From Paenibacillus chibensis (GTDB lineage: Bacteria; Bacillota; Bacilli; Paenibacillales; Paenibacillaceae): 64,000 bases of DNA. The notes under the pieces were generated by a model. It ran no database searches, was not told where the DNA came from, and worked only from the letters and a program-made list of their open reading frames with translations. The number at the start of each line of letters is the position of its first letter. Position 1 is the first letter of the stretch. The translations under genes were made by a program, and so were the position numbers. The DNA is taken from positions 62,001 through 126,000 of the forward strand of contig NZ_BIMK01000023.1 of NCBI RefSeq assembly GCF_004001045.1. The letters run 5' to 3'. Shown here piece after piece: positions 9,180 to 18,597 of this stretch.

Positions 9180-9613
9180 TCTTCCATCCCGCTTTCAAAG
9201 ATATTCAGAATTTCTTCTGCCGATTTCGCGGTACGAATGCTCTCCATGCTGTCCTCATCCGAGCACACCATGGCGACGCTGGTCAGAATTTCCATATGCT
9301 CGCCATTCTGGGCTGCAATACCGACAACAAGCACTGCCGGCTCGTCTCCGCCAAAATCCACGCCACCCGGAATCTGCAGGACGGCAAGCCCTGTGGACTT
9401 GATCATCCCTTTGGCTTCATTAGTGCCGTGCGGAATGGCGAGTCCGGAGCCCATGTAGGTGGAAAGGGCATTCTCACGTTCAATCATTTTTTCGATGTAA
9501 TCCTGATCCACATGCCCCGCGTCAACCAGCATTTGACCGGCCATGCGAATGGCTTCGAATTTGTCGTTTACTTTTACGTTCAACCGAATTTGATCTGCGG
9601 ATAAAATGCTCAT
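9176..9613 (-). CDS. mtlF: Mannitol-specific PTS enzyme IIA
   Basis: A 145-residue EIIA of the fructose/mannitol family. The phosphorylated His is in GSGLAIPHGTNEAK (~residue 62), with the accompanying GVDFGGDEPAVLVVGIAA strand region. It takes phosphate from HPr and passes it to the EIIB domain of MtlA. It is separate from MtlA, as in other Bacillota; E. coli fuses the domains. Six bases separate it from mtlR, and it overlaps mtlD. Confidence 0.95.
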   Translation of the reverse strand: MSILSADQIRLNVKVNDKFEAIRMAGQMLVDAGHVDQDYIEKMIERENALSTYMGSGLAIPHGTNEAKGMIKSTGLAVLQIPGGVDFGGDEPAVLVVGIAAQNGEHMEILTSVAMVCSDEDSMESIRTAKSAEEILNIFESGMEE

Positions 9614-9619
9614 AGATGA

Positions 9620-11788
9620 TCACTCTCTCTCCAGTTTGTTTTCTAAGTATGCGCGAAGATGTATCGACATCAGTTCCCTGATCCGCTGCTCCCTGCCCTC
9701 CGCGAGGGCTTCGATCATATCGCTGTCCAGCAGAGTCGCGCTGATTTCACTCAGCACTTCCAGGCTCTCCCGAGACAGCTGCCTCGGAGCAAGCATTAAC
9801 AGAAAGCGCGATAAATTAATCGTTCCTGCATCGTCCATCTTCACTTTGTCATTTAACTCAAACAGCATTAAAACAGGTTTCTTCACGGCGCCGGTCCGGG
9901 TATGAAAAAGGGCCAGCTCCGTGCCGGGGATCAGCTGCGTCCCGTTCTGTTCGCGTTCCATGAGCAGCATCGCGACGGCATCCGGATCGGATATGACATG
10001 ACTGAGCTGCGGATGAGTGCAAGCAGCCTGCAGCCAGCCTTCGAGGCCTGGCAATCCTTCAACCCGCAGCGGAAGCACCCGGAATGATTCCAGCAGTTCA
10101 ATGCTCTGCTGTACGGCTCGGTTCAGGGAACGCAGGTCTTCCATATGGAGTATGCCGGCCGCTTCACTATGGCCGGCAGGCTCGCCTTCTGCTTTGGGGT
10201 TGAAATCGTCAAGTCCGGGCAGCTGTTTTTTTTTTGCTATGATCATGTCCGGTGTCTGCGAAAGATCGCGTTTGCGGATAAAATCGCGAAGCTGATCCGC
10301 TTCCACCGGGGTAAGCAATGGGCTTAATTTCAAATACAGTTCTTCAGGCAGCGGCAAATCCACGGTGCTGATGATCAGATCGTAATCGTGTCTCGGGATC
10401 CTGGTGACTTCATACCAAGAAGCCTGTGCCACGATCGTCAACTGAGGAAATTCCTTGCGCAGTCTTGCCGCAAGCATTTGGGATGAACCAATGCCGCTCG
10501 TGCACACCACCACAACCCGTAAATTCTCGTGAATTTGCCCGGTCCGTTCCCTTGAAGCTCCGAAATGCATGACCAGAAAAGCGATTTCCTCATCCGGGAT
10601 GTCGATCGAAGGAAAAACCGCATCCGCCGCCTGGCGAACCAGGCCAAACAATTCGGCGTAATCTTTGCGGATCGTTTCCAGCAGCGGATTACGGATTCGC
10701 TGACCGGTAATGATTCGCTCCACGGCCGCTTTCAAATGGACAAACAATCCGTCCCGAAGGGAACGGTCTGACGTGTAGTCGGTAGCATCAAGCTCGCCCA
10801 TTTTGCGAATGAGCGATCGCACGGTTCCCGCCAGTTCCAAATCGTCGGCAGGTATTGCTTCATTCGAATAAGCATAGGCTCTTTCCAGTAATTCCGCGGT
10901 ATACTTCACTTCGGCCGTTGAGTAATTCAGATTCAGTGCATCGCTGAGCCGCTCGCAAAGGGCAGTTACCGATTCCTGTTTCACGTTTGATTCATGATCG
11001 CCGCCGGACCGATCGAATCGACGTAAATTGGCGAGCCGGTCAGACTCCGCTTCGCTGACTTCGGATCCTGAACGGATGCGGGCAGCCGCGATGGAAAGGC
11101 GGATCAGCAAATCGGTATAGGCTTCTTCACTGAACGAAACCTCCTGATGATGCTCCTCCCACTTCCACAGAATCTCCTCAATGACGGTGATGAAGTCGAC
11201 TCCTGCCATGGCGGCGATACGGGCATCCACCGGATGGAGTGGCCTACGGTCTGCCCCGGCGATTAGAGACAAGTCATCCAGCCGAAAATGCACGAGATTG
11301 CGTATCGCCTCACGGGTCAGTGGCTCAGGTCCGGTAATATCCACTCCGTACCCCCGCCTCCGAATAAGCAGCAGTCCCTGCTTGCCGATCCAATCCGTCA
11401 AATCATCCAGATCTGCGCCAACCGTCGGTACGGTTACCTTCATTTCATGCGCCAAAGAAAATAACTTCACCGGTTCACGGGATGCCAGCAGCCTGCTAAG
11501 CAGATAAATCTGCCGTTCATCCGGCGAATACTCTACATCGGCCGGGATGAGAAGCTCTGTCCGGATCTTCTCGATCTCTTCAAGCTTGCCTTCTACACTC
11601 AGACCTGAACCGGCCTTCCGGTGTAAGGTAATCCCTTGCCGATGCAGGTAACTTTCTACCGCATCCAGTTCCCTGTGTACCGTCCGCGGGCTGACACGGA
11701 TGCTGCGGGCGATTTCCGCAACCGTGGTTTCAAAGGGGCTGCGGAGAAGCAAAACCAGGATCTGTCTCATGCGGTGCGTCAATTCCAT
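9620..11788 (-). CDS. mtlR: PRD-containing transcriptional activator of mannitol operon
   Basis: A 722-residue regulator of the MtlR/LicR type. In order: an N-terminal HTH (TVAEIARSIRVSPRTVHREL), a second winged HTH region (~80-140), two PRDs (~190-390), an EIIB-like domain with its Cys in VVVVCTSGIGSSQML (~415), and a C-terminal EIIA-like domain with a His in LALFHTRTG. In B. subtilis MtlR these modules let phosphorylation by HPr and by the mannitol EII components tune DNA binding; the same logic is expected. GGAGG lies 9 bases before the ATG. Gene order mtlA-mtlR-mtlF-mtlD matches Geobacillus/Paenibacillus rather than B. subtilis, where mtlR is distant. Confidence 0.94.
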   Translation of the reverse strand: MELTHRMRQILVLLLRSPFETTVAEIARSIRVSPRTVHRELDAVESYLHRQGITLHRKAGSGLSVEGKLEEIEKIRTELLIPADVEYSPDERQIYLLSRLLASREPVKLFSLAHEMKVTVPTVGADLDDLTDWIGKQGLLLIRRRGYGVDITGPEPLTREAIRNLVHFRLDDLSLIAGADRRPLHPVDARIAAMAGVDFITVIEEILWKWEEHHQEVSFSEEAYTDLLIRLSIAAARIRSGSEVSEAESDRLANLRRFDRSGGDHESNVKQESVTALCERLSDALNLNYSTAEVKYTAELLERAYAYSNEAIPADDLELAGTVRSLIRKMGELDATDYTSDRSLRDGLFVHLKAAVERIITGQRIRNPLLETIRKDYAELFGLVRQAADAVFPSIDIPDEEIAFLVMHFGASRERTGQIHENLRVVVVCTSGIGSSQMLAARLRKEFPQLTIVAQASWYEVTRIPRHDYDLIISTVDLPLPEELYLKLSPLLTPVEADQLRDFIRKRDLSQTPDMIIAKKKQLPGLDDFNPKAEGEPAGHSEAAGILHMEDLRSLNRAVQQSIELLESFRVLPLRVEGLPGLEGWLQAACTHPQLSHVISDPDAVAMLLMEREQNGTQLIPGTELALFHTRTGAVKKPVLMLFELNDKVKMDDAGTINLSRFLLMLAPRQLSRESLEVLSEISATLLDSDMIEALAEGREQRIRELMSIHLRAYLENKLERE

Positions 11789-11874
11789 CGCTTCATGCCT
11801 CCAAAAACGGCCGCAAAAGGCGCTTGGATGCCAGCAATTCTGCCCGCATCCATTCGCCTAAAGCGTTTATAAGT

Positions 11875-13350
11875 TTATTTCAGCCGCTCGACAAGCGTGT
11901 CATATTCCGGACTCTTCAAGAAGTTGTCGATGGAAATATGTTCAGCTTGCGGCGCCACCCCACGGGCACGATCCGTCAGTGTTTTATGTGTTACCACAAT
12001 ATCTGCATCAGACGGAATGTCGCTGATCGCCGTGTTGGTGACTTCGATTGGCGAGCCTGCTGCTTTCATTTTCTTGCGCAAAATGGAAGCCCCCATTGCG
12101 CTCGAGCCCATGCCTGCATCACAGGCAAAGACAATTTTATGAACTTCATCCTTGCTTTTGTGCTCTGCGGCGGACACCGCTTCCGCGGATGCGGTTGCTT
12201 CCTTGGCACCTTCAGCCGCAGCGGCTGCTGCTGTCGAAGGAGTACCGGCGGCTTTCATGTCTTTCATCCGCTTCGTTGCTTCTTCCAGATCATCCTGATC
12301 CTCTTCCGACTTCTTGCTGGTTTTGAGCAGAAGAGCGGCAACCACAAAGGATACGATGGCTGCGGTGATGACTCCGCTCAGCACCGGCAGAATTTCACCA
12401 CGCGGTGCCATCGCCAGATACGCGATGATGCTTCCTGGAGACGGAGGACCTACAAGACCTGCGTTGAACAGGGAGAACGTGAATGTTCCTGTCACGCCGC
12501 CTGCCATTGCCGCGAGGATAAGGCGCGGGTTCATCAGAATGTACGGGAAGTAAATTTCATGAATCCCGCCAAAGAAATGAATGATCGCAGCACCCGGAGC
12601 CGATTGACGGGCAGAACCGCGGCCCACGATCATGTAGGCGAGCAGAATGCCGAGTCCGGGTCCCGGATTCGATTCGAGCATGAACAGGATCGATTTGCCT
12701 GCTTGCTGCGCCTGTTCAATAGCGATCGGGCTCAGTACGCCATGGTTAATGGCGTTGTTCAGGAACAACACCTTCGCCGGTTCGATCAAAATATTGACCA
12801 GCGGAATCAGGTGATGATGAACGAGAAACTCAACGCCGGAAGAAAGAACGTTCGTGACGGCTTCAATAATGCGTCCCACGATCGAGTAAGCGATCATGAC
12901 GAGCGCTCCACCGATGATTCCTAGCGAGAAGTTGTTGACAAGCATTTCAAAGCCGGATTTGATTTTGCCTTCAACAGATTTGTCAAACTGCTTGAGCACC
13001 CATGCTGCACCAGGTCCGACAGCCATGGCGCCGAGGAACATCGGAATGTCGGTTCCGATAATGACGCCCATCGTGACGAGCGCCCCAATAACGCCGCCGC
13101 GCTGCTTATGGACCATCGTGCCGCCGGTATAACCGATTAACAGCGGAAGCAGATACTTGATCATTGGGTCGACAAGCTTGGCGAAGTATTCGTTAGGATA
13201 CCAGCCGGTCGGAATGAAGAGTGCGGTAATTAAGCCCCATGCGATGAACGCTCCGATATTCGGCATGACCATGCCGCTCAGGAAACGCCCGAATTTTTGA
13301 ACTCCAACCCGTACGGAACCGGATGCAGAGGAAGAACTGGTTTGGGCCAC
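11875..13350 (-). CDS. mtlA: Mannitol-specific PTS enzyme IICB
   Basis: A 491-residue membrane permease. The EIIC part (residues ~15-340) begins RVGVQKFGRFLSGMVMPNIG and contains GGTMVHKQRGGVIGALVTMG. A charged Ala/Glu-rich linker (~370-400) leads to EIIB, with the phospho-Cys in IVFACDAGMGSSAMGAS. I place the start at GTG 13350, with AAGGAGG 8 bases upstream; a longer reading from 13386 has no ribosome site. It imports mannitol as mannitol 1-phosphate, the substrate of MtlD. First gene of the operon. Confidence 0.95.
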   Translation of the reverse strand: MAQTSSSSASGSVRVGVQKFGRFLSGMVMPNIGAFIAWGLITALFIPTGWYPNEYFAKLVDPMIKYLLPLLIGYTGGTMVHKQRGGVIGALVTMGVIIGTDIPMFLGAMAVGPGAAWVLKQFDKSVEGKIKSGFEMLVNNFSLGIIGGALVMIAYSIVGRIIEAVTNVLSSGVEFLVHHHLIPLVNILIEPAKVLFLNNAINHGVLSPIAIEQAQQAGKSILFMLESNPGPGLGILLAYMIVGRGSARQSAPGAAIIHFFGGIHEIYFPYILMNPRLILAAMAGGVTGTFTFSLFNAGLVGPPSPGSIIAYLAMAPRGEILPVLSGVITAAIVSFVVAALLLKTSKKSEEDQDDLEEATKRMKDMKAAGTPSTAAAAAAEGAKEATASAEAVSAAEHKSKDEVHKIVFACDAGMGSSAMGASILRKKMKAAGSPIEVTNTAISDIPSDADIVVTHKTLTDRARGVAPQAEHISIDNFLKSPEYDTLVERLK

Positions 13351-13448
13351 GAGGATAACCTCCTTGTATTCTTGTGTCGAACGCAAAATTCAATATGCCG
13401 TTCGTCCTATAAATATCGTAGCGGACATCAACCGAACGCTCAACAAAA

Positions 13449-13462
13449 TGAAAACGCTATAT
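13449..13462. promoter_or_regulatory. Candidate cre (CcpA) site at mtlA promoter
   Basis: TGAAAACGCTATAT matches the B. subtilis-type cre consensus TGWAANCGNTNWCA at 12 of 14 positions, failing only the last two. It overlaps the proposed -10, the classical position for CcpA repression of a sugar operon. Confidence 0.55.
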
Positions 13463-13483
13463 TGTCAGTAACCCTCCTGACAA
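13456..13483 (-). promoter_or_regulatory. Candidate mtlA promoter inside an inverted repeat
   Basis: On the minus strand TTGTCA (13478-13483) and TATAGC (13456-13461) are 16 bases apart. The -35 is part of a perfect inverted repeat, TTGTCAG-N8-CTGACAA (13462-13483). Another repeat, TTCTGTG-N4-CGCACAA, lies upstream at 13524-13541 and is a possible MtlR site. The rest of 13351-13870 shows no coding potential; it is AT-richer leader and upstream DNA. Confidence 0.5.
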
Positions 13484-13870
13484 GAGTTTATTAATCCCCG
13501 CCAAACACCTCTATTCCCAACCATTCTGTGCAAGCGCACAACTCGTGAGAATGATTGTGCAATTGTGAAATACCATTCGAAGGAATGTCATTTTATGTCG
13601 ATTTCACTCGAACAACACGGGTTCACGCCGTCCAAATGACATGGTTTAGGGATAGCTTTTCCCATTGCACGTCCTTGATTCAATCGCATTGATAAAATCG
13701 GAAATGAACCTTTATCCTTGTCCGAATTTATGCCGACATAAAACATATTATGTTAACTGTCATTCCATAAAATAACATTTATCCAGCGTGCATCCACAAA
13801 GACCGACGGGATTCAATAGATGTTTTCTTGCGAAAAACATGGCCCTTTATTCGAATCTTGATAAATAAAA

Positions 13871-13893
13871 AAATCCGCGGTAACCGCGGATTT
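13871..13893. terminator. Bidirectional terminator
   Basis: Stem AAATCCGCGG/CCGCGGATTT has an A-run on its left and a T-run on its right. On the minus strand the long T-run directs termination toward the mtl upstream region, downstream of the FAD oxidoreductase gene. Confidence 0.85.
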
Positions 13894-13928
13894 TTAACGT
13901 CATTCTCCCGTTTGGCAGGGACTATTTT

Positions 13929-15050
13929 TCATCCCAATGCTATTCGCAGATCATATGCTGTTATGTCCAGATCGAGTGGAATGTCGAGAGCCATCTTCGC
14001 CAACTGACTTCCAATAAAAGGGCCCATCGTCAATCCGGAAGCGCCCAGTCCATTTGCCGCTATAAGTCCTTCCCAGTCCGGAAATCTTCCCATCACCGGA
14101 AGAAACCCGGGAGTAAACGGACGAAAGCCTACCCGTACCTCCTCAAAAGTACTGTTTTCCAGACCCGGTGCTAATGATAACCCTTTATTCAGAATTTCCT
14201 GCATTCCGCCTGGGGTTATTCTCGTGTCGTAGTCCTTTAAATCGTTCTCATGCGTCGCTCCGATCACGATCTTCTGATGCTCAAAAGAAAGCAGATATTG
14301 GTCCGTAGGCGGAATGACAACCGGCCAGGTTCCGGAGTTTTGCCCATCTGCAATCCGCAAATGCATGATTTGCGCTTTTTGAAAATGAACCTTGAAATCG
14401 ATTCCCAGCGGATGCAGCAGCTGATTTGCCCAAGCTCCCGCACACACAATGACTTCGTCTGATATGTAGGTGTGAGATTCGACTTCAACTCCGGTTACAC
14501 GGTTGTTCTGAAATTGGAGCTCAGCATGGCCGTTAATCATCTTGGCACCGTTTCGTTGTGCGGACCGGATCAGTGCATCACGCAGCGCACGACCATCGAT
14601 TCGCGCAGCTCCGCTAATATGAACAGACTGATACCCTTCTGCAAGCAAAGGAAAAAGCTCCCGGGTTTCGTGTTCATCAAGCCGGGTTATATCGCCGATT
14701 TCGGGTGCATCCGCTTTTCTAACTAGAGCCCGCTCCTCCATCTTTCTGACCTTTTCTGCATCCTCGTGGATGCTGAGAGCGCCTACCTGCGCATAACCTG
14801 TTTCGGTTTCACCTTCATTGATAAGCTCCTCAATCAAGCCCGGGTAAAAACGCGCACCGGCTTTTGCCAGCTGGTACCAAGCCTGATTCCGGCGCTGCGA
14901 TAGCCATGGACAGATGATGCCCGCAGCGGCATCAGTGGCTTGACCATGATCCTTGCGGTCTATGATCAGGACGTCGGCGCCCTTTTTGGCTAATTGATAC
15001 GCCGTTGATGCTCCTAGAATTCCAGCTCCGATGACAATAACCTTTTTCAT
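13929..15050 (-). CDS. FAD-dependent amine/amino-acid oxidoreductase (DAO family)
   Basis: A 373-residue flavoprotein. The N-terminal dinucleotide fold VIGAGILGASTAYQLAKKGA ends with the ribose-binding acid in LIIDRKD. The centre shows DGRALRDALIRSA and EVIVCAGAWANQL, and the C-terminus closes the FAD site with LIAANGLGASGLTMGPFIG. The layout is that of D-amino-acid dehydrogenase/glycine oxidase-like proteins; no signal peptide is seen. It stands alone between terminators, so there is no thiamine or amino-acid operon to fix the substrate. A GGAAGGG site sits 8 bases before the ATG. Confidence 0.88.
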   Translation of the reverse strand: MKKVIVIGAGILGASTAYQLAKKGADVLIIDRKDHGQATDAAAGIICPWLSQRRNQAWYQLAKAGARFYPGLIEELINEGETETGYAQVGALSIHEDAEKVRKMEERALVRKADAPEIGDITRLDEHETRELFPLLAEGYQSVHISGAARIDGRALRDALIRSAQRNGAKMINGHAELQFQNNRVTGVEVESHTYISDEVIVCAGAWANQLLHPLGIDFKVHFQKAQIMHLRIADGQNSGTWPVVIPPTDQYLLSFEHQKIVIGATHENDLKDYDTRITPGGMQEILNKGLSLAPGLENSTFEEVRVGFRPFTPGFLPVMGRFPDWEGLIAANGLGASGLTMGPFIGSQLAKMALDIPLDLDITAYDLRIALG

Positions 15051-15204
15051 GATGACATCCCTTCCTCCAAATCCCTCTATTCATTATAACGAATACGTAA
15101 TGAAAGTATAATATGAACCCCTGAAACTACCTGCCCATATATGAACCAAGGAATGCGCATCTAGCAAACGCCTCCTCCGTCCCATGCTTGATTCAGAAAA
15201 TGAA

Positions 15205-15227
15205 AAAGCCGCGTTTCCGCGGCTTTT
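15205..15227 (-). terminator. Terminator after ABC-F gene
   Basis: AAAGCCGCG/CGCGGCTTT stem with TTTC loop and a T-run on the minus strand, about 34 bases after the ABC-F stop codon. A shorter T-run on the plus side may make it bidirectional. Confidence 0.83.
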
Positions 15228-15260
15228 AAATGGATATGTTAATGCAAAATCGACAGCCTT

Positions 15261-16817
15261 TTAAAATACCTTCGTCGTCCATGATTCGCAGTTCCAAACA
15301 TCCGTTGCGATGTCGTTATAAAACTCCGGTTCGTGAGAAATCATCAGAATGCTGCCTTTGTATGCTTTTAACGCGCGCTTCAGTTCGTCTTTCGCGTCGA
15401 CATCCAAGTGGTTCGTCGGTTCGTCAAGAACAAGCAGATTGGTTTCCCGGTTAATCAGCTTGCACAAACGCACTTTGGCTTTTTCTCCGCCGCTCAATAC
15501 GGCAATTTTGCTCTCGATATGCTTGGTTGTGAGTCCGCATTTGGCCAACGCGGCGCGTACTTCAAACTGGGAATAGGAAGGGAAGGTTTCCCAGATTTCT
15601 TCAATACAGGTGTTGTAATTCCCCTCTTTCATTTCCTGCTCGAAATATCCGATTTCCAGGTTGTAGCCCAGTTCGACCGAACCGGACAGAGCGCGGATTT
15701 CGCCCAAAATGCTGCGCAGCAGCGTTGTTTTGCCGATGCCGTTCGCCCCGACGAGCGCCACCTTTTGTCCGCGTTCCATCTGCAGATCCAGCGGTCTGGA
15801 AAGCGGGCTGTCATAGCCGATGACGAGATCCTTGGTCTCAAAAATCATTTTGCCGGAAGCTTTGGCTTCCTTGAAGTTAAATTGCGGCTTCGGCTTTTCC
15901 TTCGCCAGTTCGATGACGTCCATTTTATCGAGCTTCTTCTGTCTGGACATCGCCATATTGCGTGTAGCCACGCTGGCTTTATTGCGCGCAACGAAATCCT
16001 TCAAATCGGCGATTTCTTGCTGCTGACGGTTATAAGCCGATTCCAGCTGCTGCTTTCTCATCTCATACACCTGCTGGAACTGATCATAATCGCCGACGTA
16101 GCGGGTCAGCTTTTGATTTTCCATATGATAGATCAGATTGATGACGCTGTTCAGGAAAGGAATGTCGTGCGAGATCAGGATAAACGCATTTTCATATTCC
16201 TGTAAATAACGCTTCAGCCACTCGATATGCTGTTCATCCAGATAGTTGGTGGGCTCATCCAGCAGCAAAATATCCGGTTTCTCCAGCAGCAGCTTGGCCA
16301 GCAAAATTTTCGTGCGTTGACCGCCGCTCAGGTCGTTCACGTCGCGGTCCAAACCAATGTCGGTAATTCCCAGACCGCGCGCCGTTTCCTGAATTTTGGC
16401 ATCGATCATGTAAAAATCCTGGCTCGTCAGCGTGTCTTGAATGGTGCCGACTTCCTCCAGCAGCTTATCGAGCTCTTCCGGGGAAACCTCCCCCATTTTG
16501 TTGTACATGTCGTTCATTTCCTGCTCAAGATCGAACAAATATTGAAACGCGCTCCGCAGCACGTCTTGAATCGTCATGCCCTTCGTCAAAACCGCATGCT
16601 GGTCGAGGTAACCTACGCGTACCCGTTTCGACCATTCCACTTTTCCTTCATCGGGCTGCAGCTTGTTCGTAACGATGTTCATGAAAGTCGATTTGCCTTC
16701 GCCGTTGGCACCGATCAATCCGATATGTTCGCCTTTCAGAAGCCGGAAAGAAACATCTTTGAATATGGCGCGATCTCCAAAACCATGACTTAAACCTTCA
16801 ACATTTAATATGCTCAT
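15261..16817 (-). CDS. yfmM: ABC-F family ATPase (YfmM-like)
   Basis: A 518-residue soluble protein with two ABC domains and no membrane segments. Domain 1 has Walker A GANGEGKST (~38) and signature LSGGQRTKILLAKLL with DEPTNYLD. The P-site interdomain linker (~240-320) is rich in Lys/Gln. Domain 2 has Walker A GANGIGKTT, signature LSGGEKAKVRL and DEPTNHLD. ABC-F proteins act on the ribosome. From memory the N-terminus and length match B. subtilis YfmM rather than resistance-type Vga/Msr proteins; antibiotic protection is not supported by the sequence. AAAGGTG lies 7 bases before the ATG. Confidence 0.92.
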   Translation of the reverse strand: MSILNVEGLSHGFGDRAIFKDVSFRLLKGEHIGLIGANGEGKSTFMNIVTNKLQPDEGKVEWSKRVRVGYLDQHAVLTKGMTIQDVLRSAFQYLFDLEQEMNDMYNKMGEVSPEELDKLLEEVGTIQDTLTSQDFYMIDAKIQETARGLGITDIGLDRDVNDLSGGQRTKILLAKLLLEKPDILLLDEPTNYLDEQHIEWLKRYLQEYENAFILISHDIPFLNSVINLIYHMENQKLTRYVGDYDQFQQVYEMRKQQLESAYNRQQQEIADLKDFVARNKASVATRNMAMSRQKKLDKMDVIELAKEKPKPQFNFKEAKASGKMIFETKDLVIGYDSPLSRPLDLQMERGQKVALVGANGIGKTTLLRSILGEIRALSGSVELGYNLEIGYFEQEMKEGNYNTCIEEIWETFPSYSQFEVRAALAKCGLTTKHIESKIAVLSGGEKAKVRLCKLINRETNLLVLDEPTNHLDVDAKDELKRALKAYKGSILMISHEPEFYNDIATDVWNCESWTTKVF

Positions 16818-16849
16818 CGATAGACACCTTTTTCTTATTTAATCGATCT

Positions 16850-16879
16850 ATTATAAGCATGATAAAGTCATGATTTCAA
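16850..16879 (-). promoter_or_regulatory. Candidate sigmaA promoter of ABC-F gene
   Basis: Minus strand TTGAAA (16874-16879), 18-base spacer, perfect TATAAT (16850-16855), about 33 bases before the start codon. Confidence 0.55.
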
Positions 16880-17166
16880 TACAAACCCTTCACCATTCAA
16901 CAACATTTTCGTTTCATAGACCTGCTTGCTGCGAAAATCGAACCAAAGCCCTGTTGAAAACAGGACTCCATCAACCAACCGATCCCAAAAATTCTTCCTT
17001 CTTTTTACCGTGTTCAGCTTGCAGCGCTTGATTTCTACAAAAAAAGCGCTTGCCCGCAGACCTTTTGGCATGGGTCGATCGAATGTGGTTTATACAATTT
17101 CGATATGATACGATTTACATATATTGTATGGTTGCCATCCTATTTTATAGAACAGGAGTGAAGTTT
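16880..17166. other. Intergenic region between ABC-F and P450 genes
   Basis: A divergent gap with no convincing gene. A 67-codon minus-strand reading frame (16868-17071) has no ribosome site and covers the ABC-F promoter. The end near 17085-17150 is AT-rich and presumably holds the P450 promoter, but I see no pair of boxes good enough to name. Confidence 0.5.
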
Positions 17167-18399
17167 ATGCAAAAGGAAATCATCTCCTTAGCTGAAATCA
17201 CCCGGTTTCGATCCGCTGCCGAGGAATTCAATCCCTTTGATTGGTACAAGCACAAATTAGAGCATGAACCGGTAAGTTACACCGAAGCCACAGATTCATG
17301 GAATGTTTTCCGTTACGAGGATGTCAAAAGAGTGCTAAGCGACTACGATAACTTTTCAAGCGTACGTCCTCGAACGACAATCAGCGTTGGTGCTGATAAT
17401 GAGGAGGGGCATCATGCAGGACGGGTTAATTTGAGCTTGGATCCTCCCGAGCACCGCAAAAACCGCAGCCTGTTGTCAGCTGCTTTTACCCCCAGAAGCT
17501 TAAAGCTATGGGAGCCCCGCATTCATGAAGTCGTCCGTCAGTTGATTCAAGATATGGGCGATGAGCCTGTGATCGATATTGTCACCACCTTTTCCGGCGC
17601 GCTGCCTACCATCGTAATCGCAGAATTGCTGGGTGTCCCCCCTGAGGACCGGTTTTTGTTTAAAGAGTGGGTCGATCATCTATTCCTGCCGCTGCCCCAA
17701 GAGAACATGGAAGATGTTCAGGAGCTGAAACGGCACGCCGCCAAGGAGTATTACAACTACCTTTACCCTCATGTCGTTCACAAAAGAACGGCTCTAGCAG
17801 ACGATATCATCTCTGACTTGATCCAGGCCGAAGTAGACGGGGAACGTTTAACCGATGACGACATCGTCCGGATGACCATGTTTATTCTGGGAGCCGGGAT
17901 TGAAACGACAAGTCATCTCCTGGCCTGCACCTTTTATTCCTTCTTGTATGATAACGAGCAGATTTATCAAGAAGTGCGGTCCAACCGCGAACTGCTCCCC
18001 AATACCGTGGAGGAAATGCTCCGCTACCGCTTTCATATCGCCAAAATGGACCGGACGGTAAAACAGGATAACAACGTGCTTGGCGTGGAATTAAAAAAGG
18101 GCGACGTCGTCGTTGCCTGGATGAGTGCCGCCAATATGGATAAGGCCATCTTTGAAGATCCTTTTACCTTGAACATTCATCGTCCGAACAATAAAAAGCA
18201 TCTGACCTTCGGCAACGGCCCGCATTTTTGCCTGGGAGCTCCGCTTGCTCGGCTGGAAGCCAACATCGGCCTCGGATTGTTCATGGATCATTTTGAGCGG
18301 ATCGAGCCGGTTCCCGGCTTCAAGCTGGAAGACCATCTTACCCCATCCGCTGCAGGCCAGACGTTAACCTCCCTGCCGGTACGTGTTCATCGCCGCTAA
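17167..18399 (+). CDS. Cytochrome P450 (CYP109B1/CYP107-like)
   Basis: A 410-residue soluble bacterial P450. Substrate-binding N-terminus, then the I-helix oxygen-binding segment AGIETTSH (243-250; the usual acidic residue before the Thr pair is E246). An ExxR follows in EEMLRYR, and the heme loop is FGNGPHFCLGAPLARLEA with the Cys ligand at C355. The sequence resembles B. subtilis YjiB (CYP109B1), which hydroxylates fatty acids and terpenoids. No redox partner gene is adjacent. I chose the ATG at 17167, with AGGAG 8 bases upstream; reading from 17050 would add 39 residues unlike P450s. Confidence 0.94.
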   Translation: MQKEIISLAEITRFRSAAEEFNPFDWYKHKLEHEPVSYTEATDSWNVFRYEDVKRVLSDYDNFSSVRPRTTISVGADNEEGHHAGRVNLSLDPPEHRKNRSLLSAAFTPRSLKLWEPRIHEVVRQLIQDMGDEPVIDIVTTFSGALPTIVIAELLGVPPEDRFLFKEWVDHLFLPLPQENMEDVQELKRHAAKEYYNYLYPHVVHKRTALADDIISDLIQAEVDGERLTDDDIVRMTMFILGAGIETTSHLLACTFYSFLYDNEQIYQEVRSNRELLPNTVEEMLRYRFHIAKMDRTVKQDNNVLGVELKKGDVVVAWMSAANMDKAIFEDPFTLNIHRPNNKKHLTFGNGPHFCLGAPLARLEANIGLGLFMDHFERIEPVPGFKLEDHLTPSAAGQTLTSLPVRVHRR

Positions 18400-18439
18400 C
18401 TCGGGACGTGAATCGCAATCGAGCTGAATAGATGAACGA

Positions 18440-18465
18440 AAGCCTCTCCCCAATGGGAGAGGCTT
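18440..18465 (+). terminator. Possible terminator after P450 gene
   Basis: A strong 11-bp stem (AAGCCTCTCCC/GGGAGAGGCTT, loop CAAT) about 40 bases after the stop. Only two Ts follow before G, so termination efficiency is uncertain. Confidence 0.6.
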
Positions 18466-18597
18466 GTATATCCTGAGGAACTTAATCGTTTAGACTCCGC
18501 TTGTATAACCATTTTGACGGGTGCTTTCCGCTTCTCCGGATTCCTCACTCACTGCATATCTTTGTTCCAGAGCGGCGTTTAGCTGATCTTATCCCGC

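Noticed and set aside
11824..12924. A 366-codon plus-strand frame
   Set aside because: Antisense shadow of mtlA and the mtlR/mtlA junction; Cys/His/Arg-rich composition typical of reverse frames.
15408..16205. A 265-codon plus-strand frame
   Set aside because: Antisense to the ABC-F ATPase, whose Walker and signature motifs are intact.
15261..16817. ABC-F gene as an antibiotic-resistance determinant
   Set aside because: Its sequence and length resemble the housekeeping YfmM type, and the linker does not look extended as in resistance ABC-F proteins.
16868..17071. A 67-codon minus-strand frame before the ABC-F gene
   Set aside because: No ribosome site; it spans the likely promoter of the ABC-F gene and matches no family.
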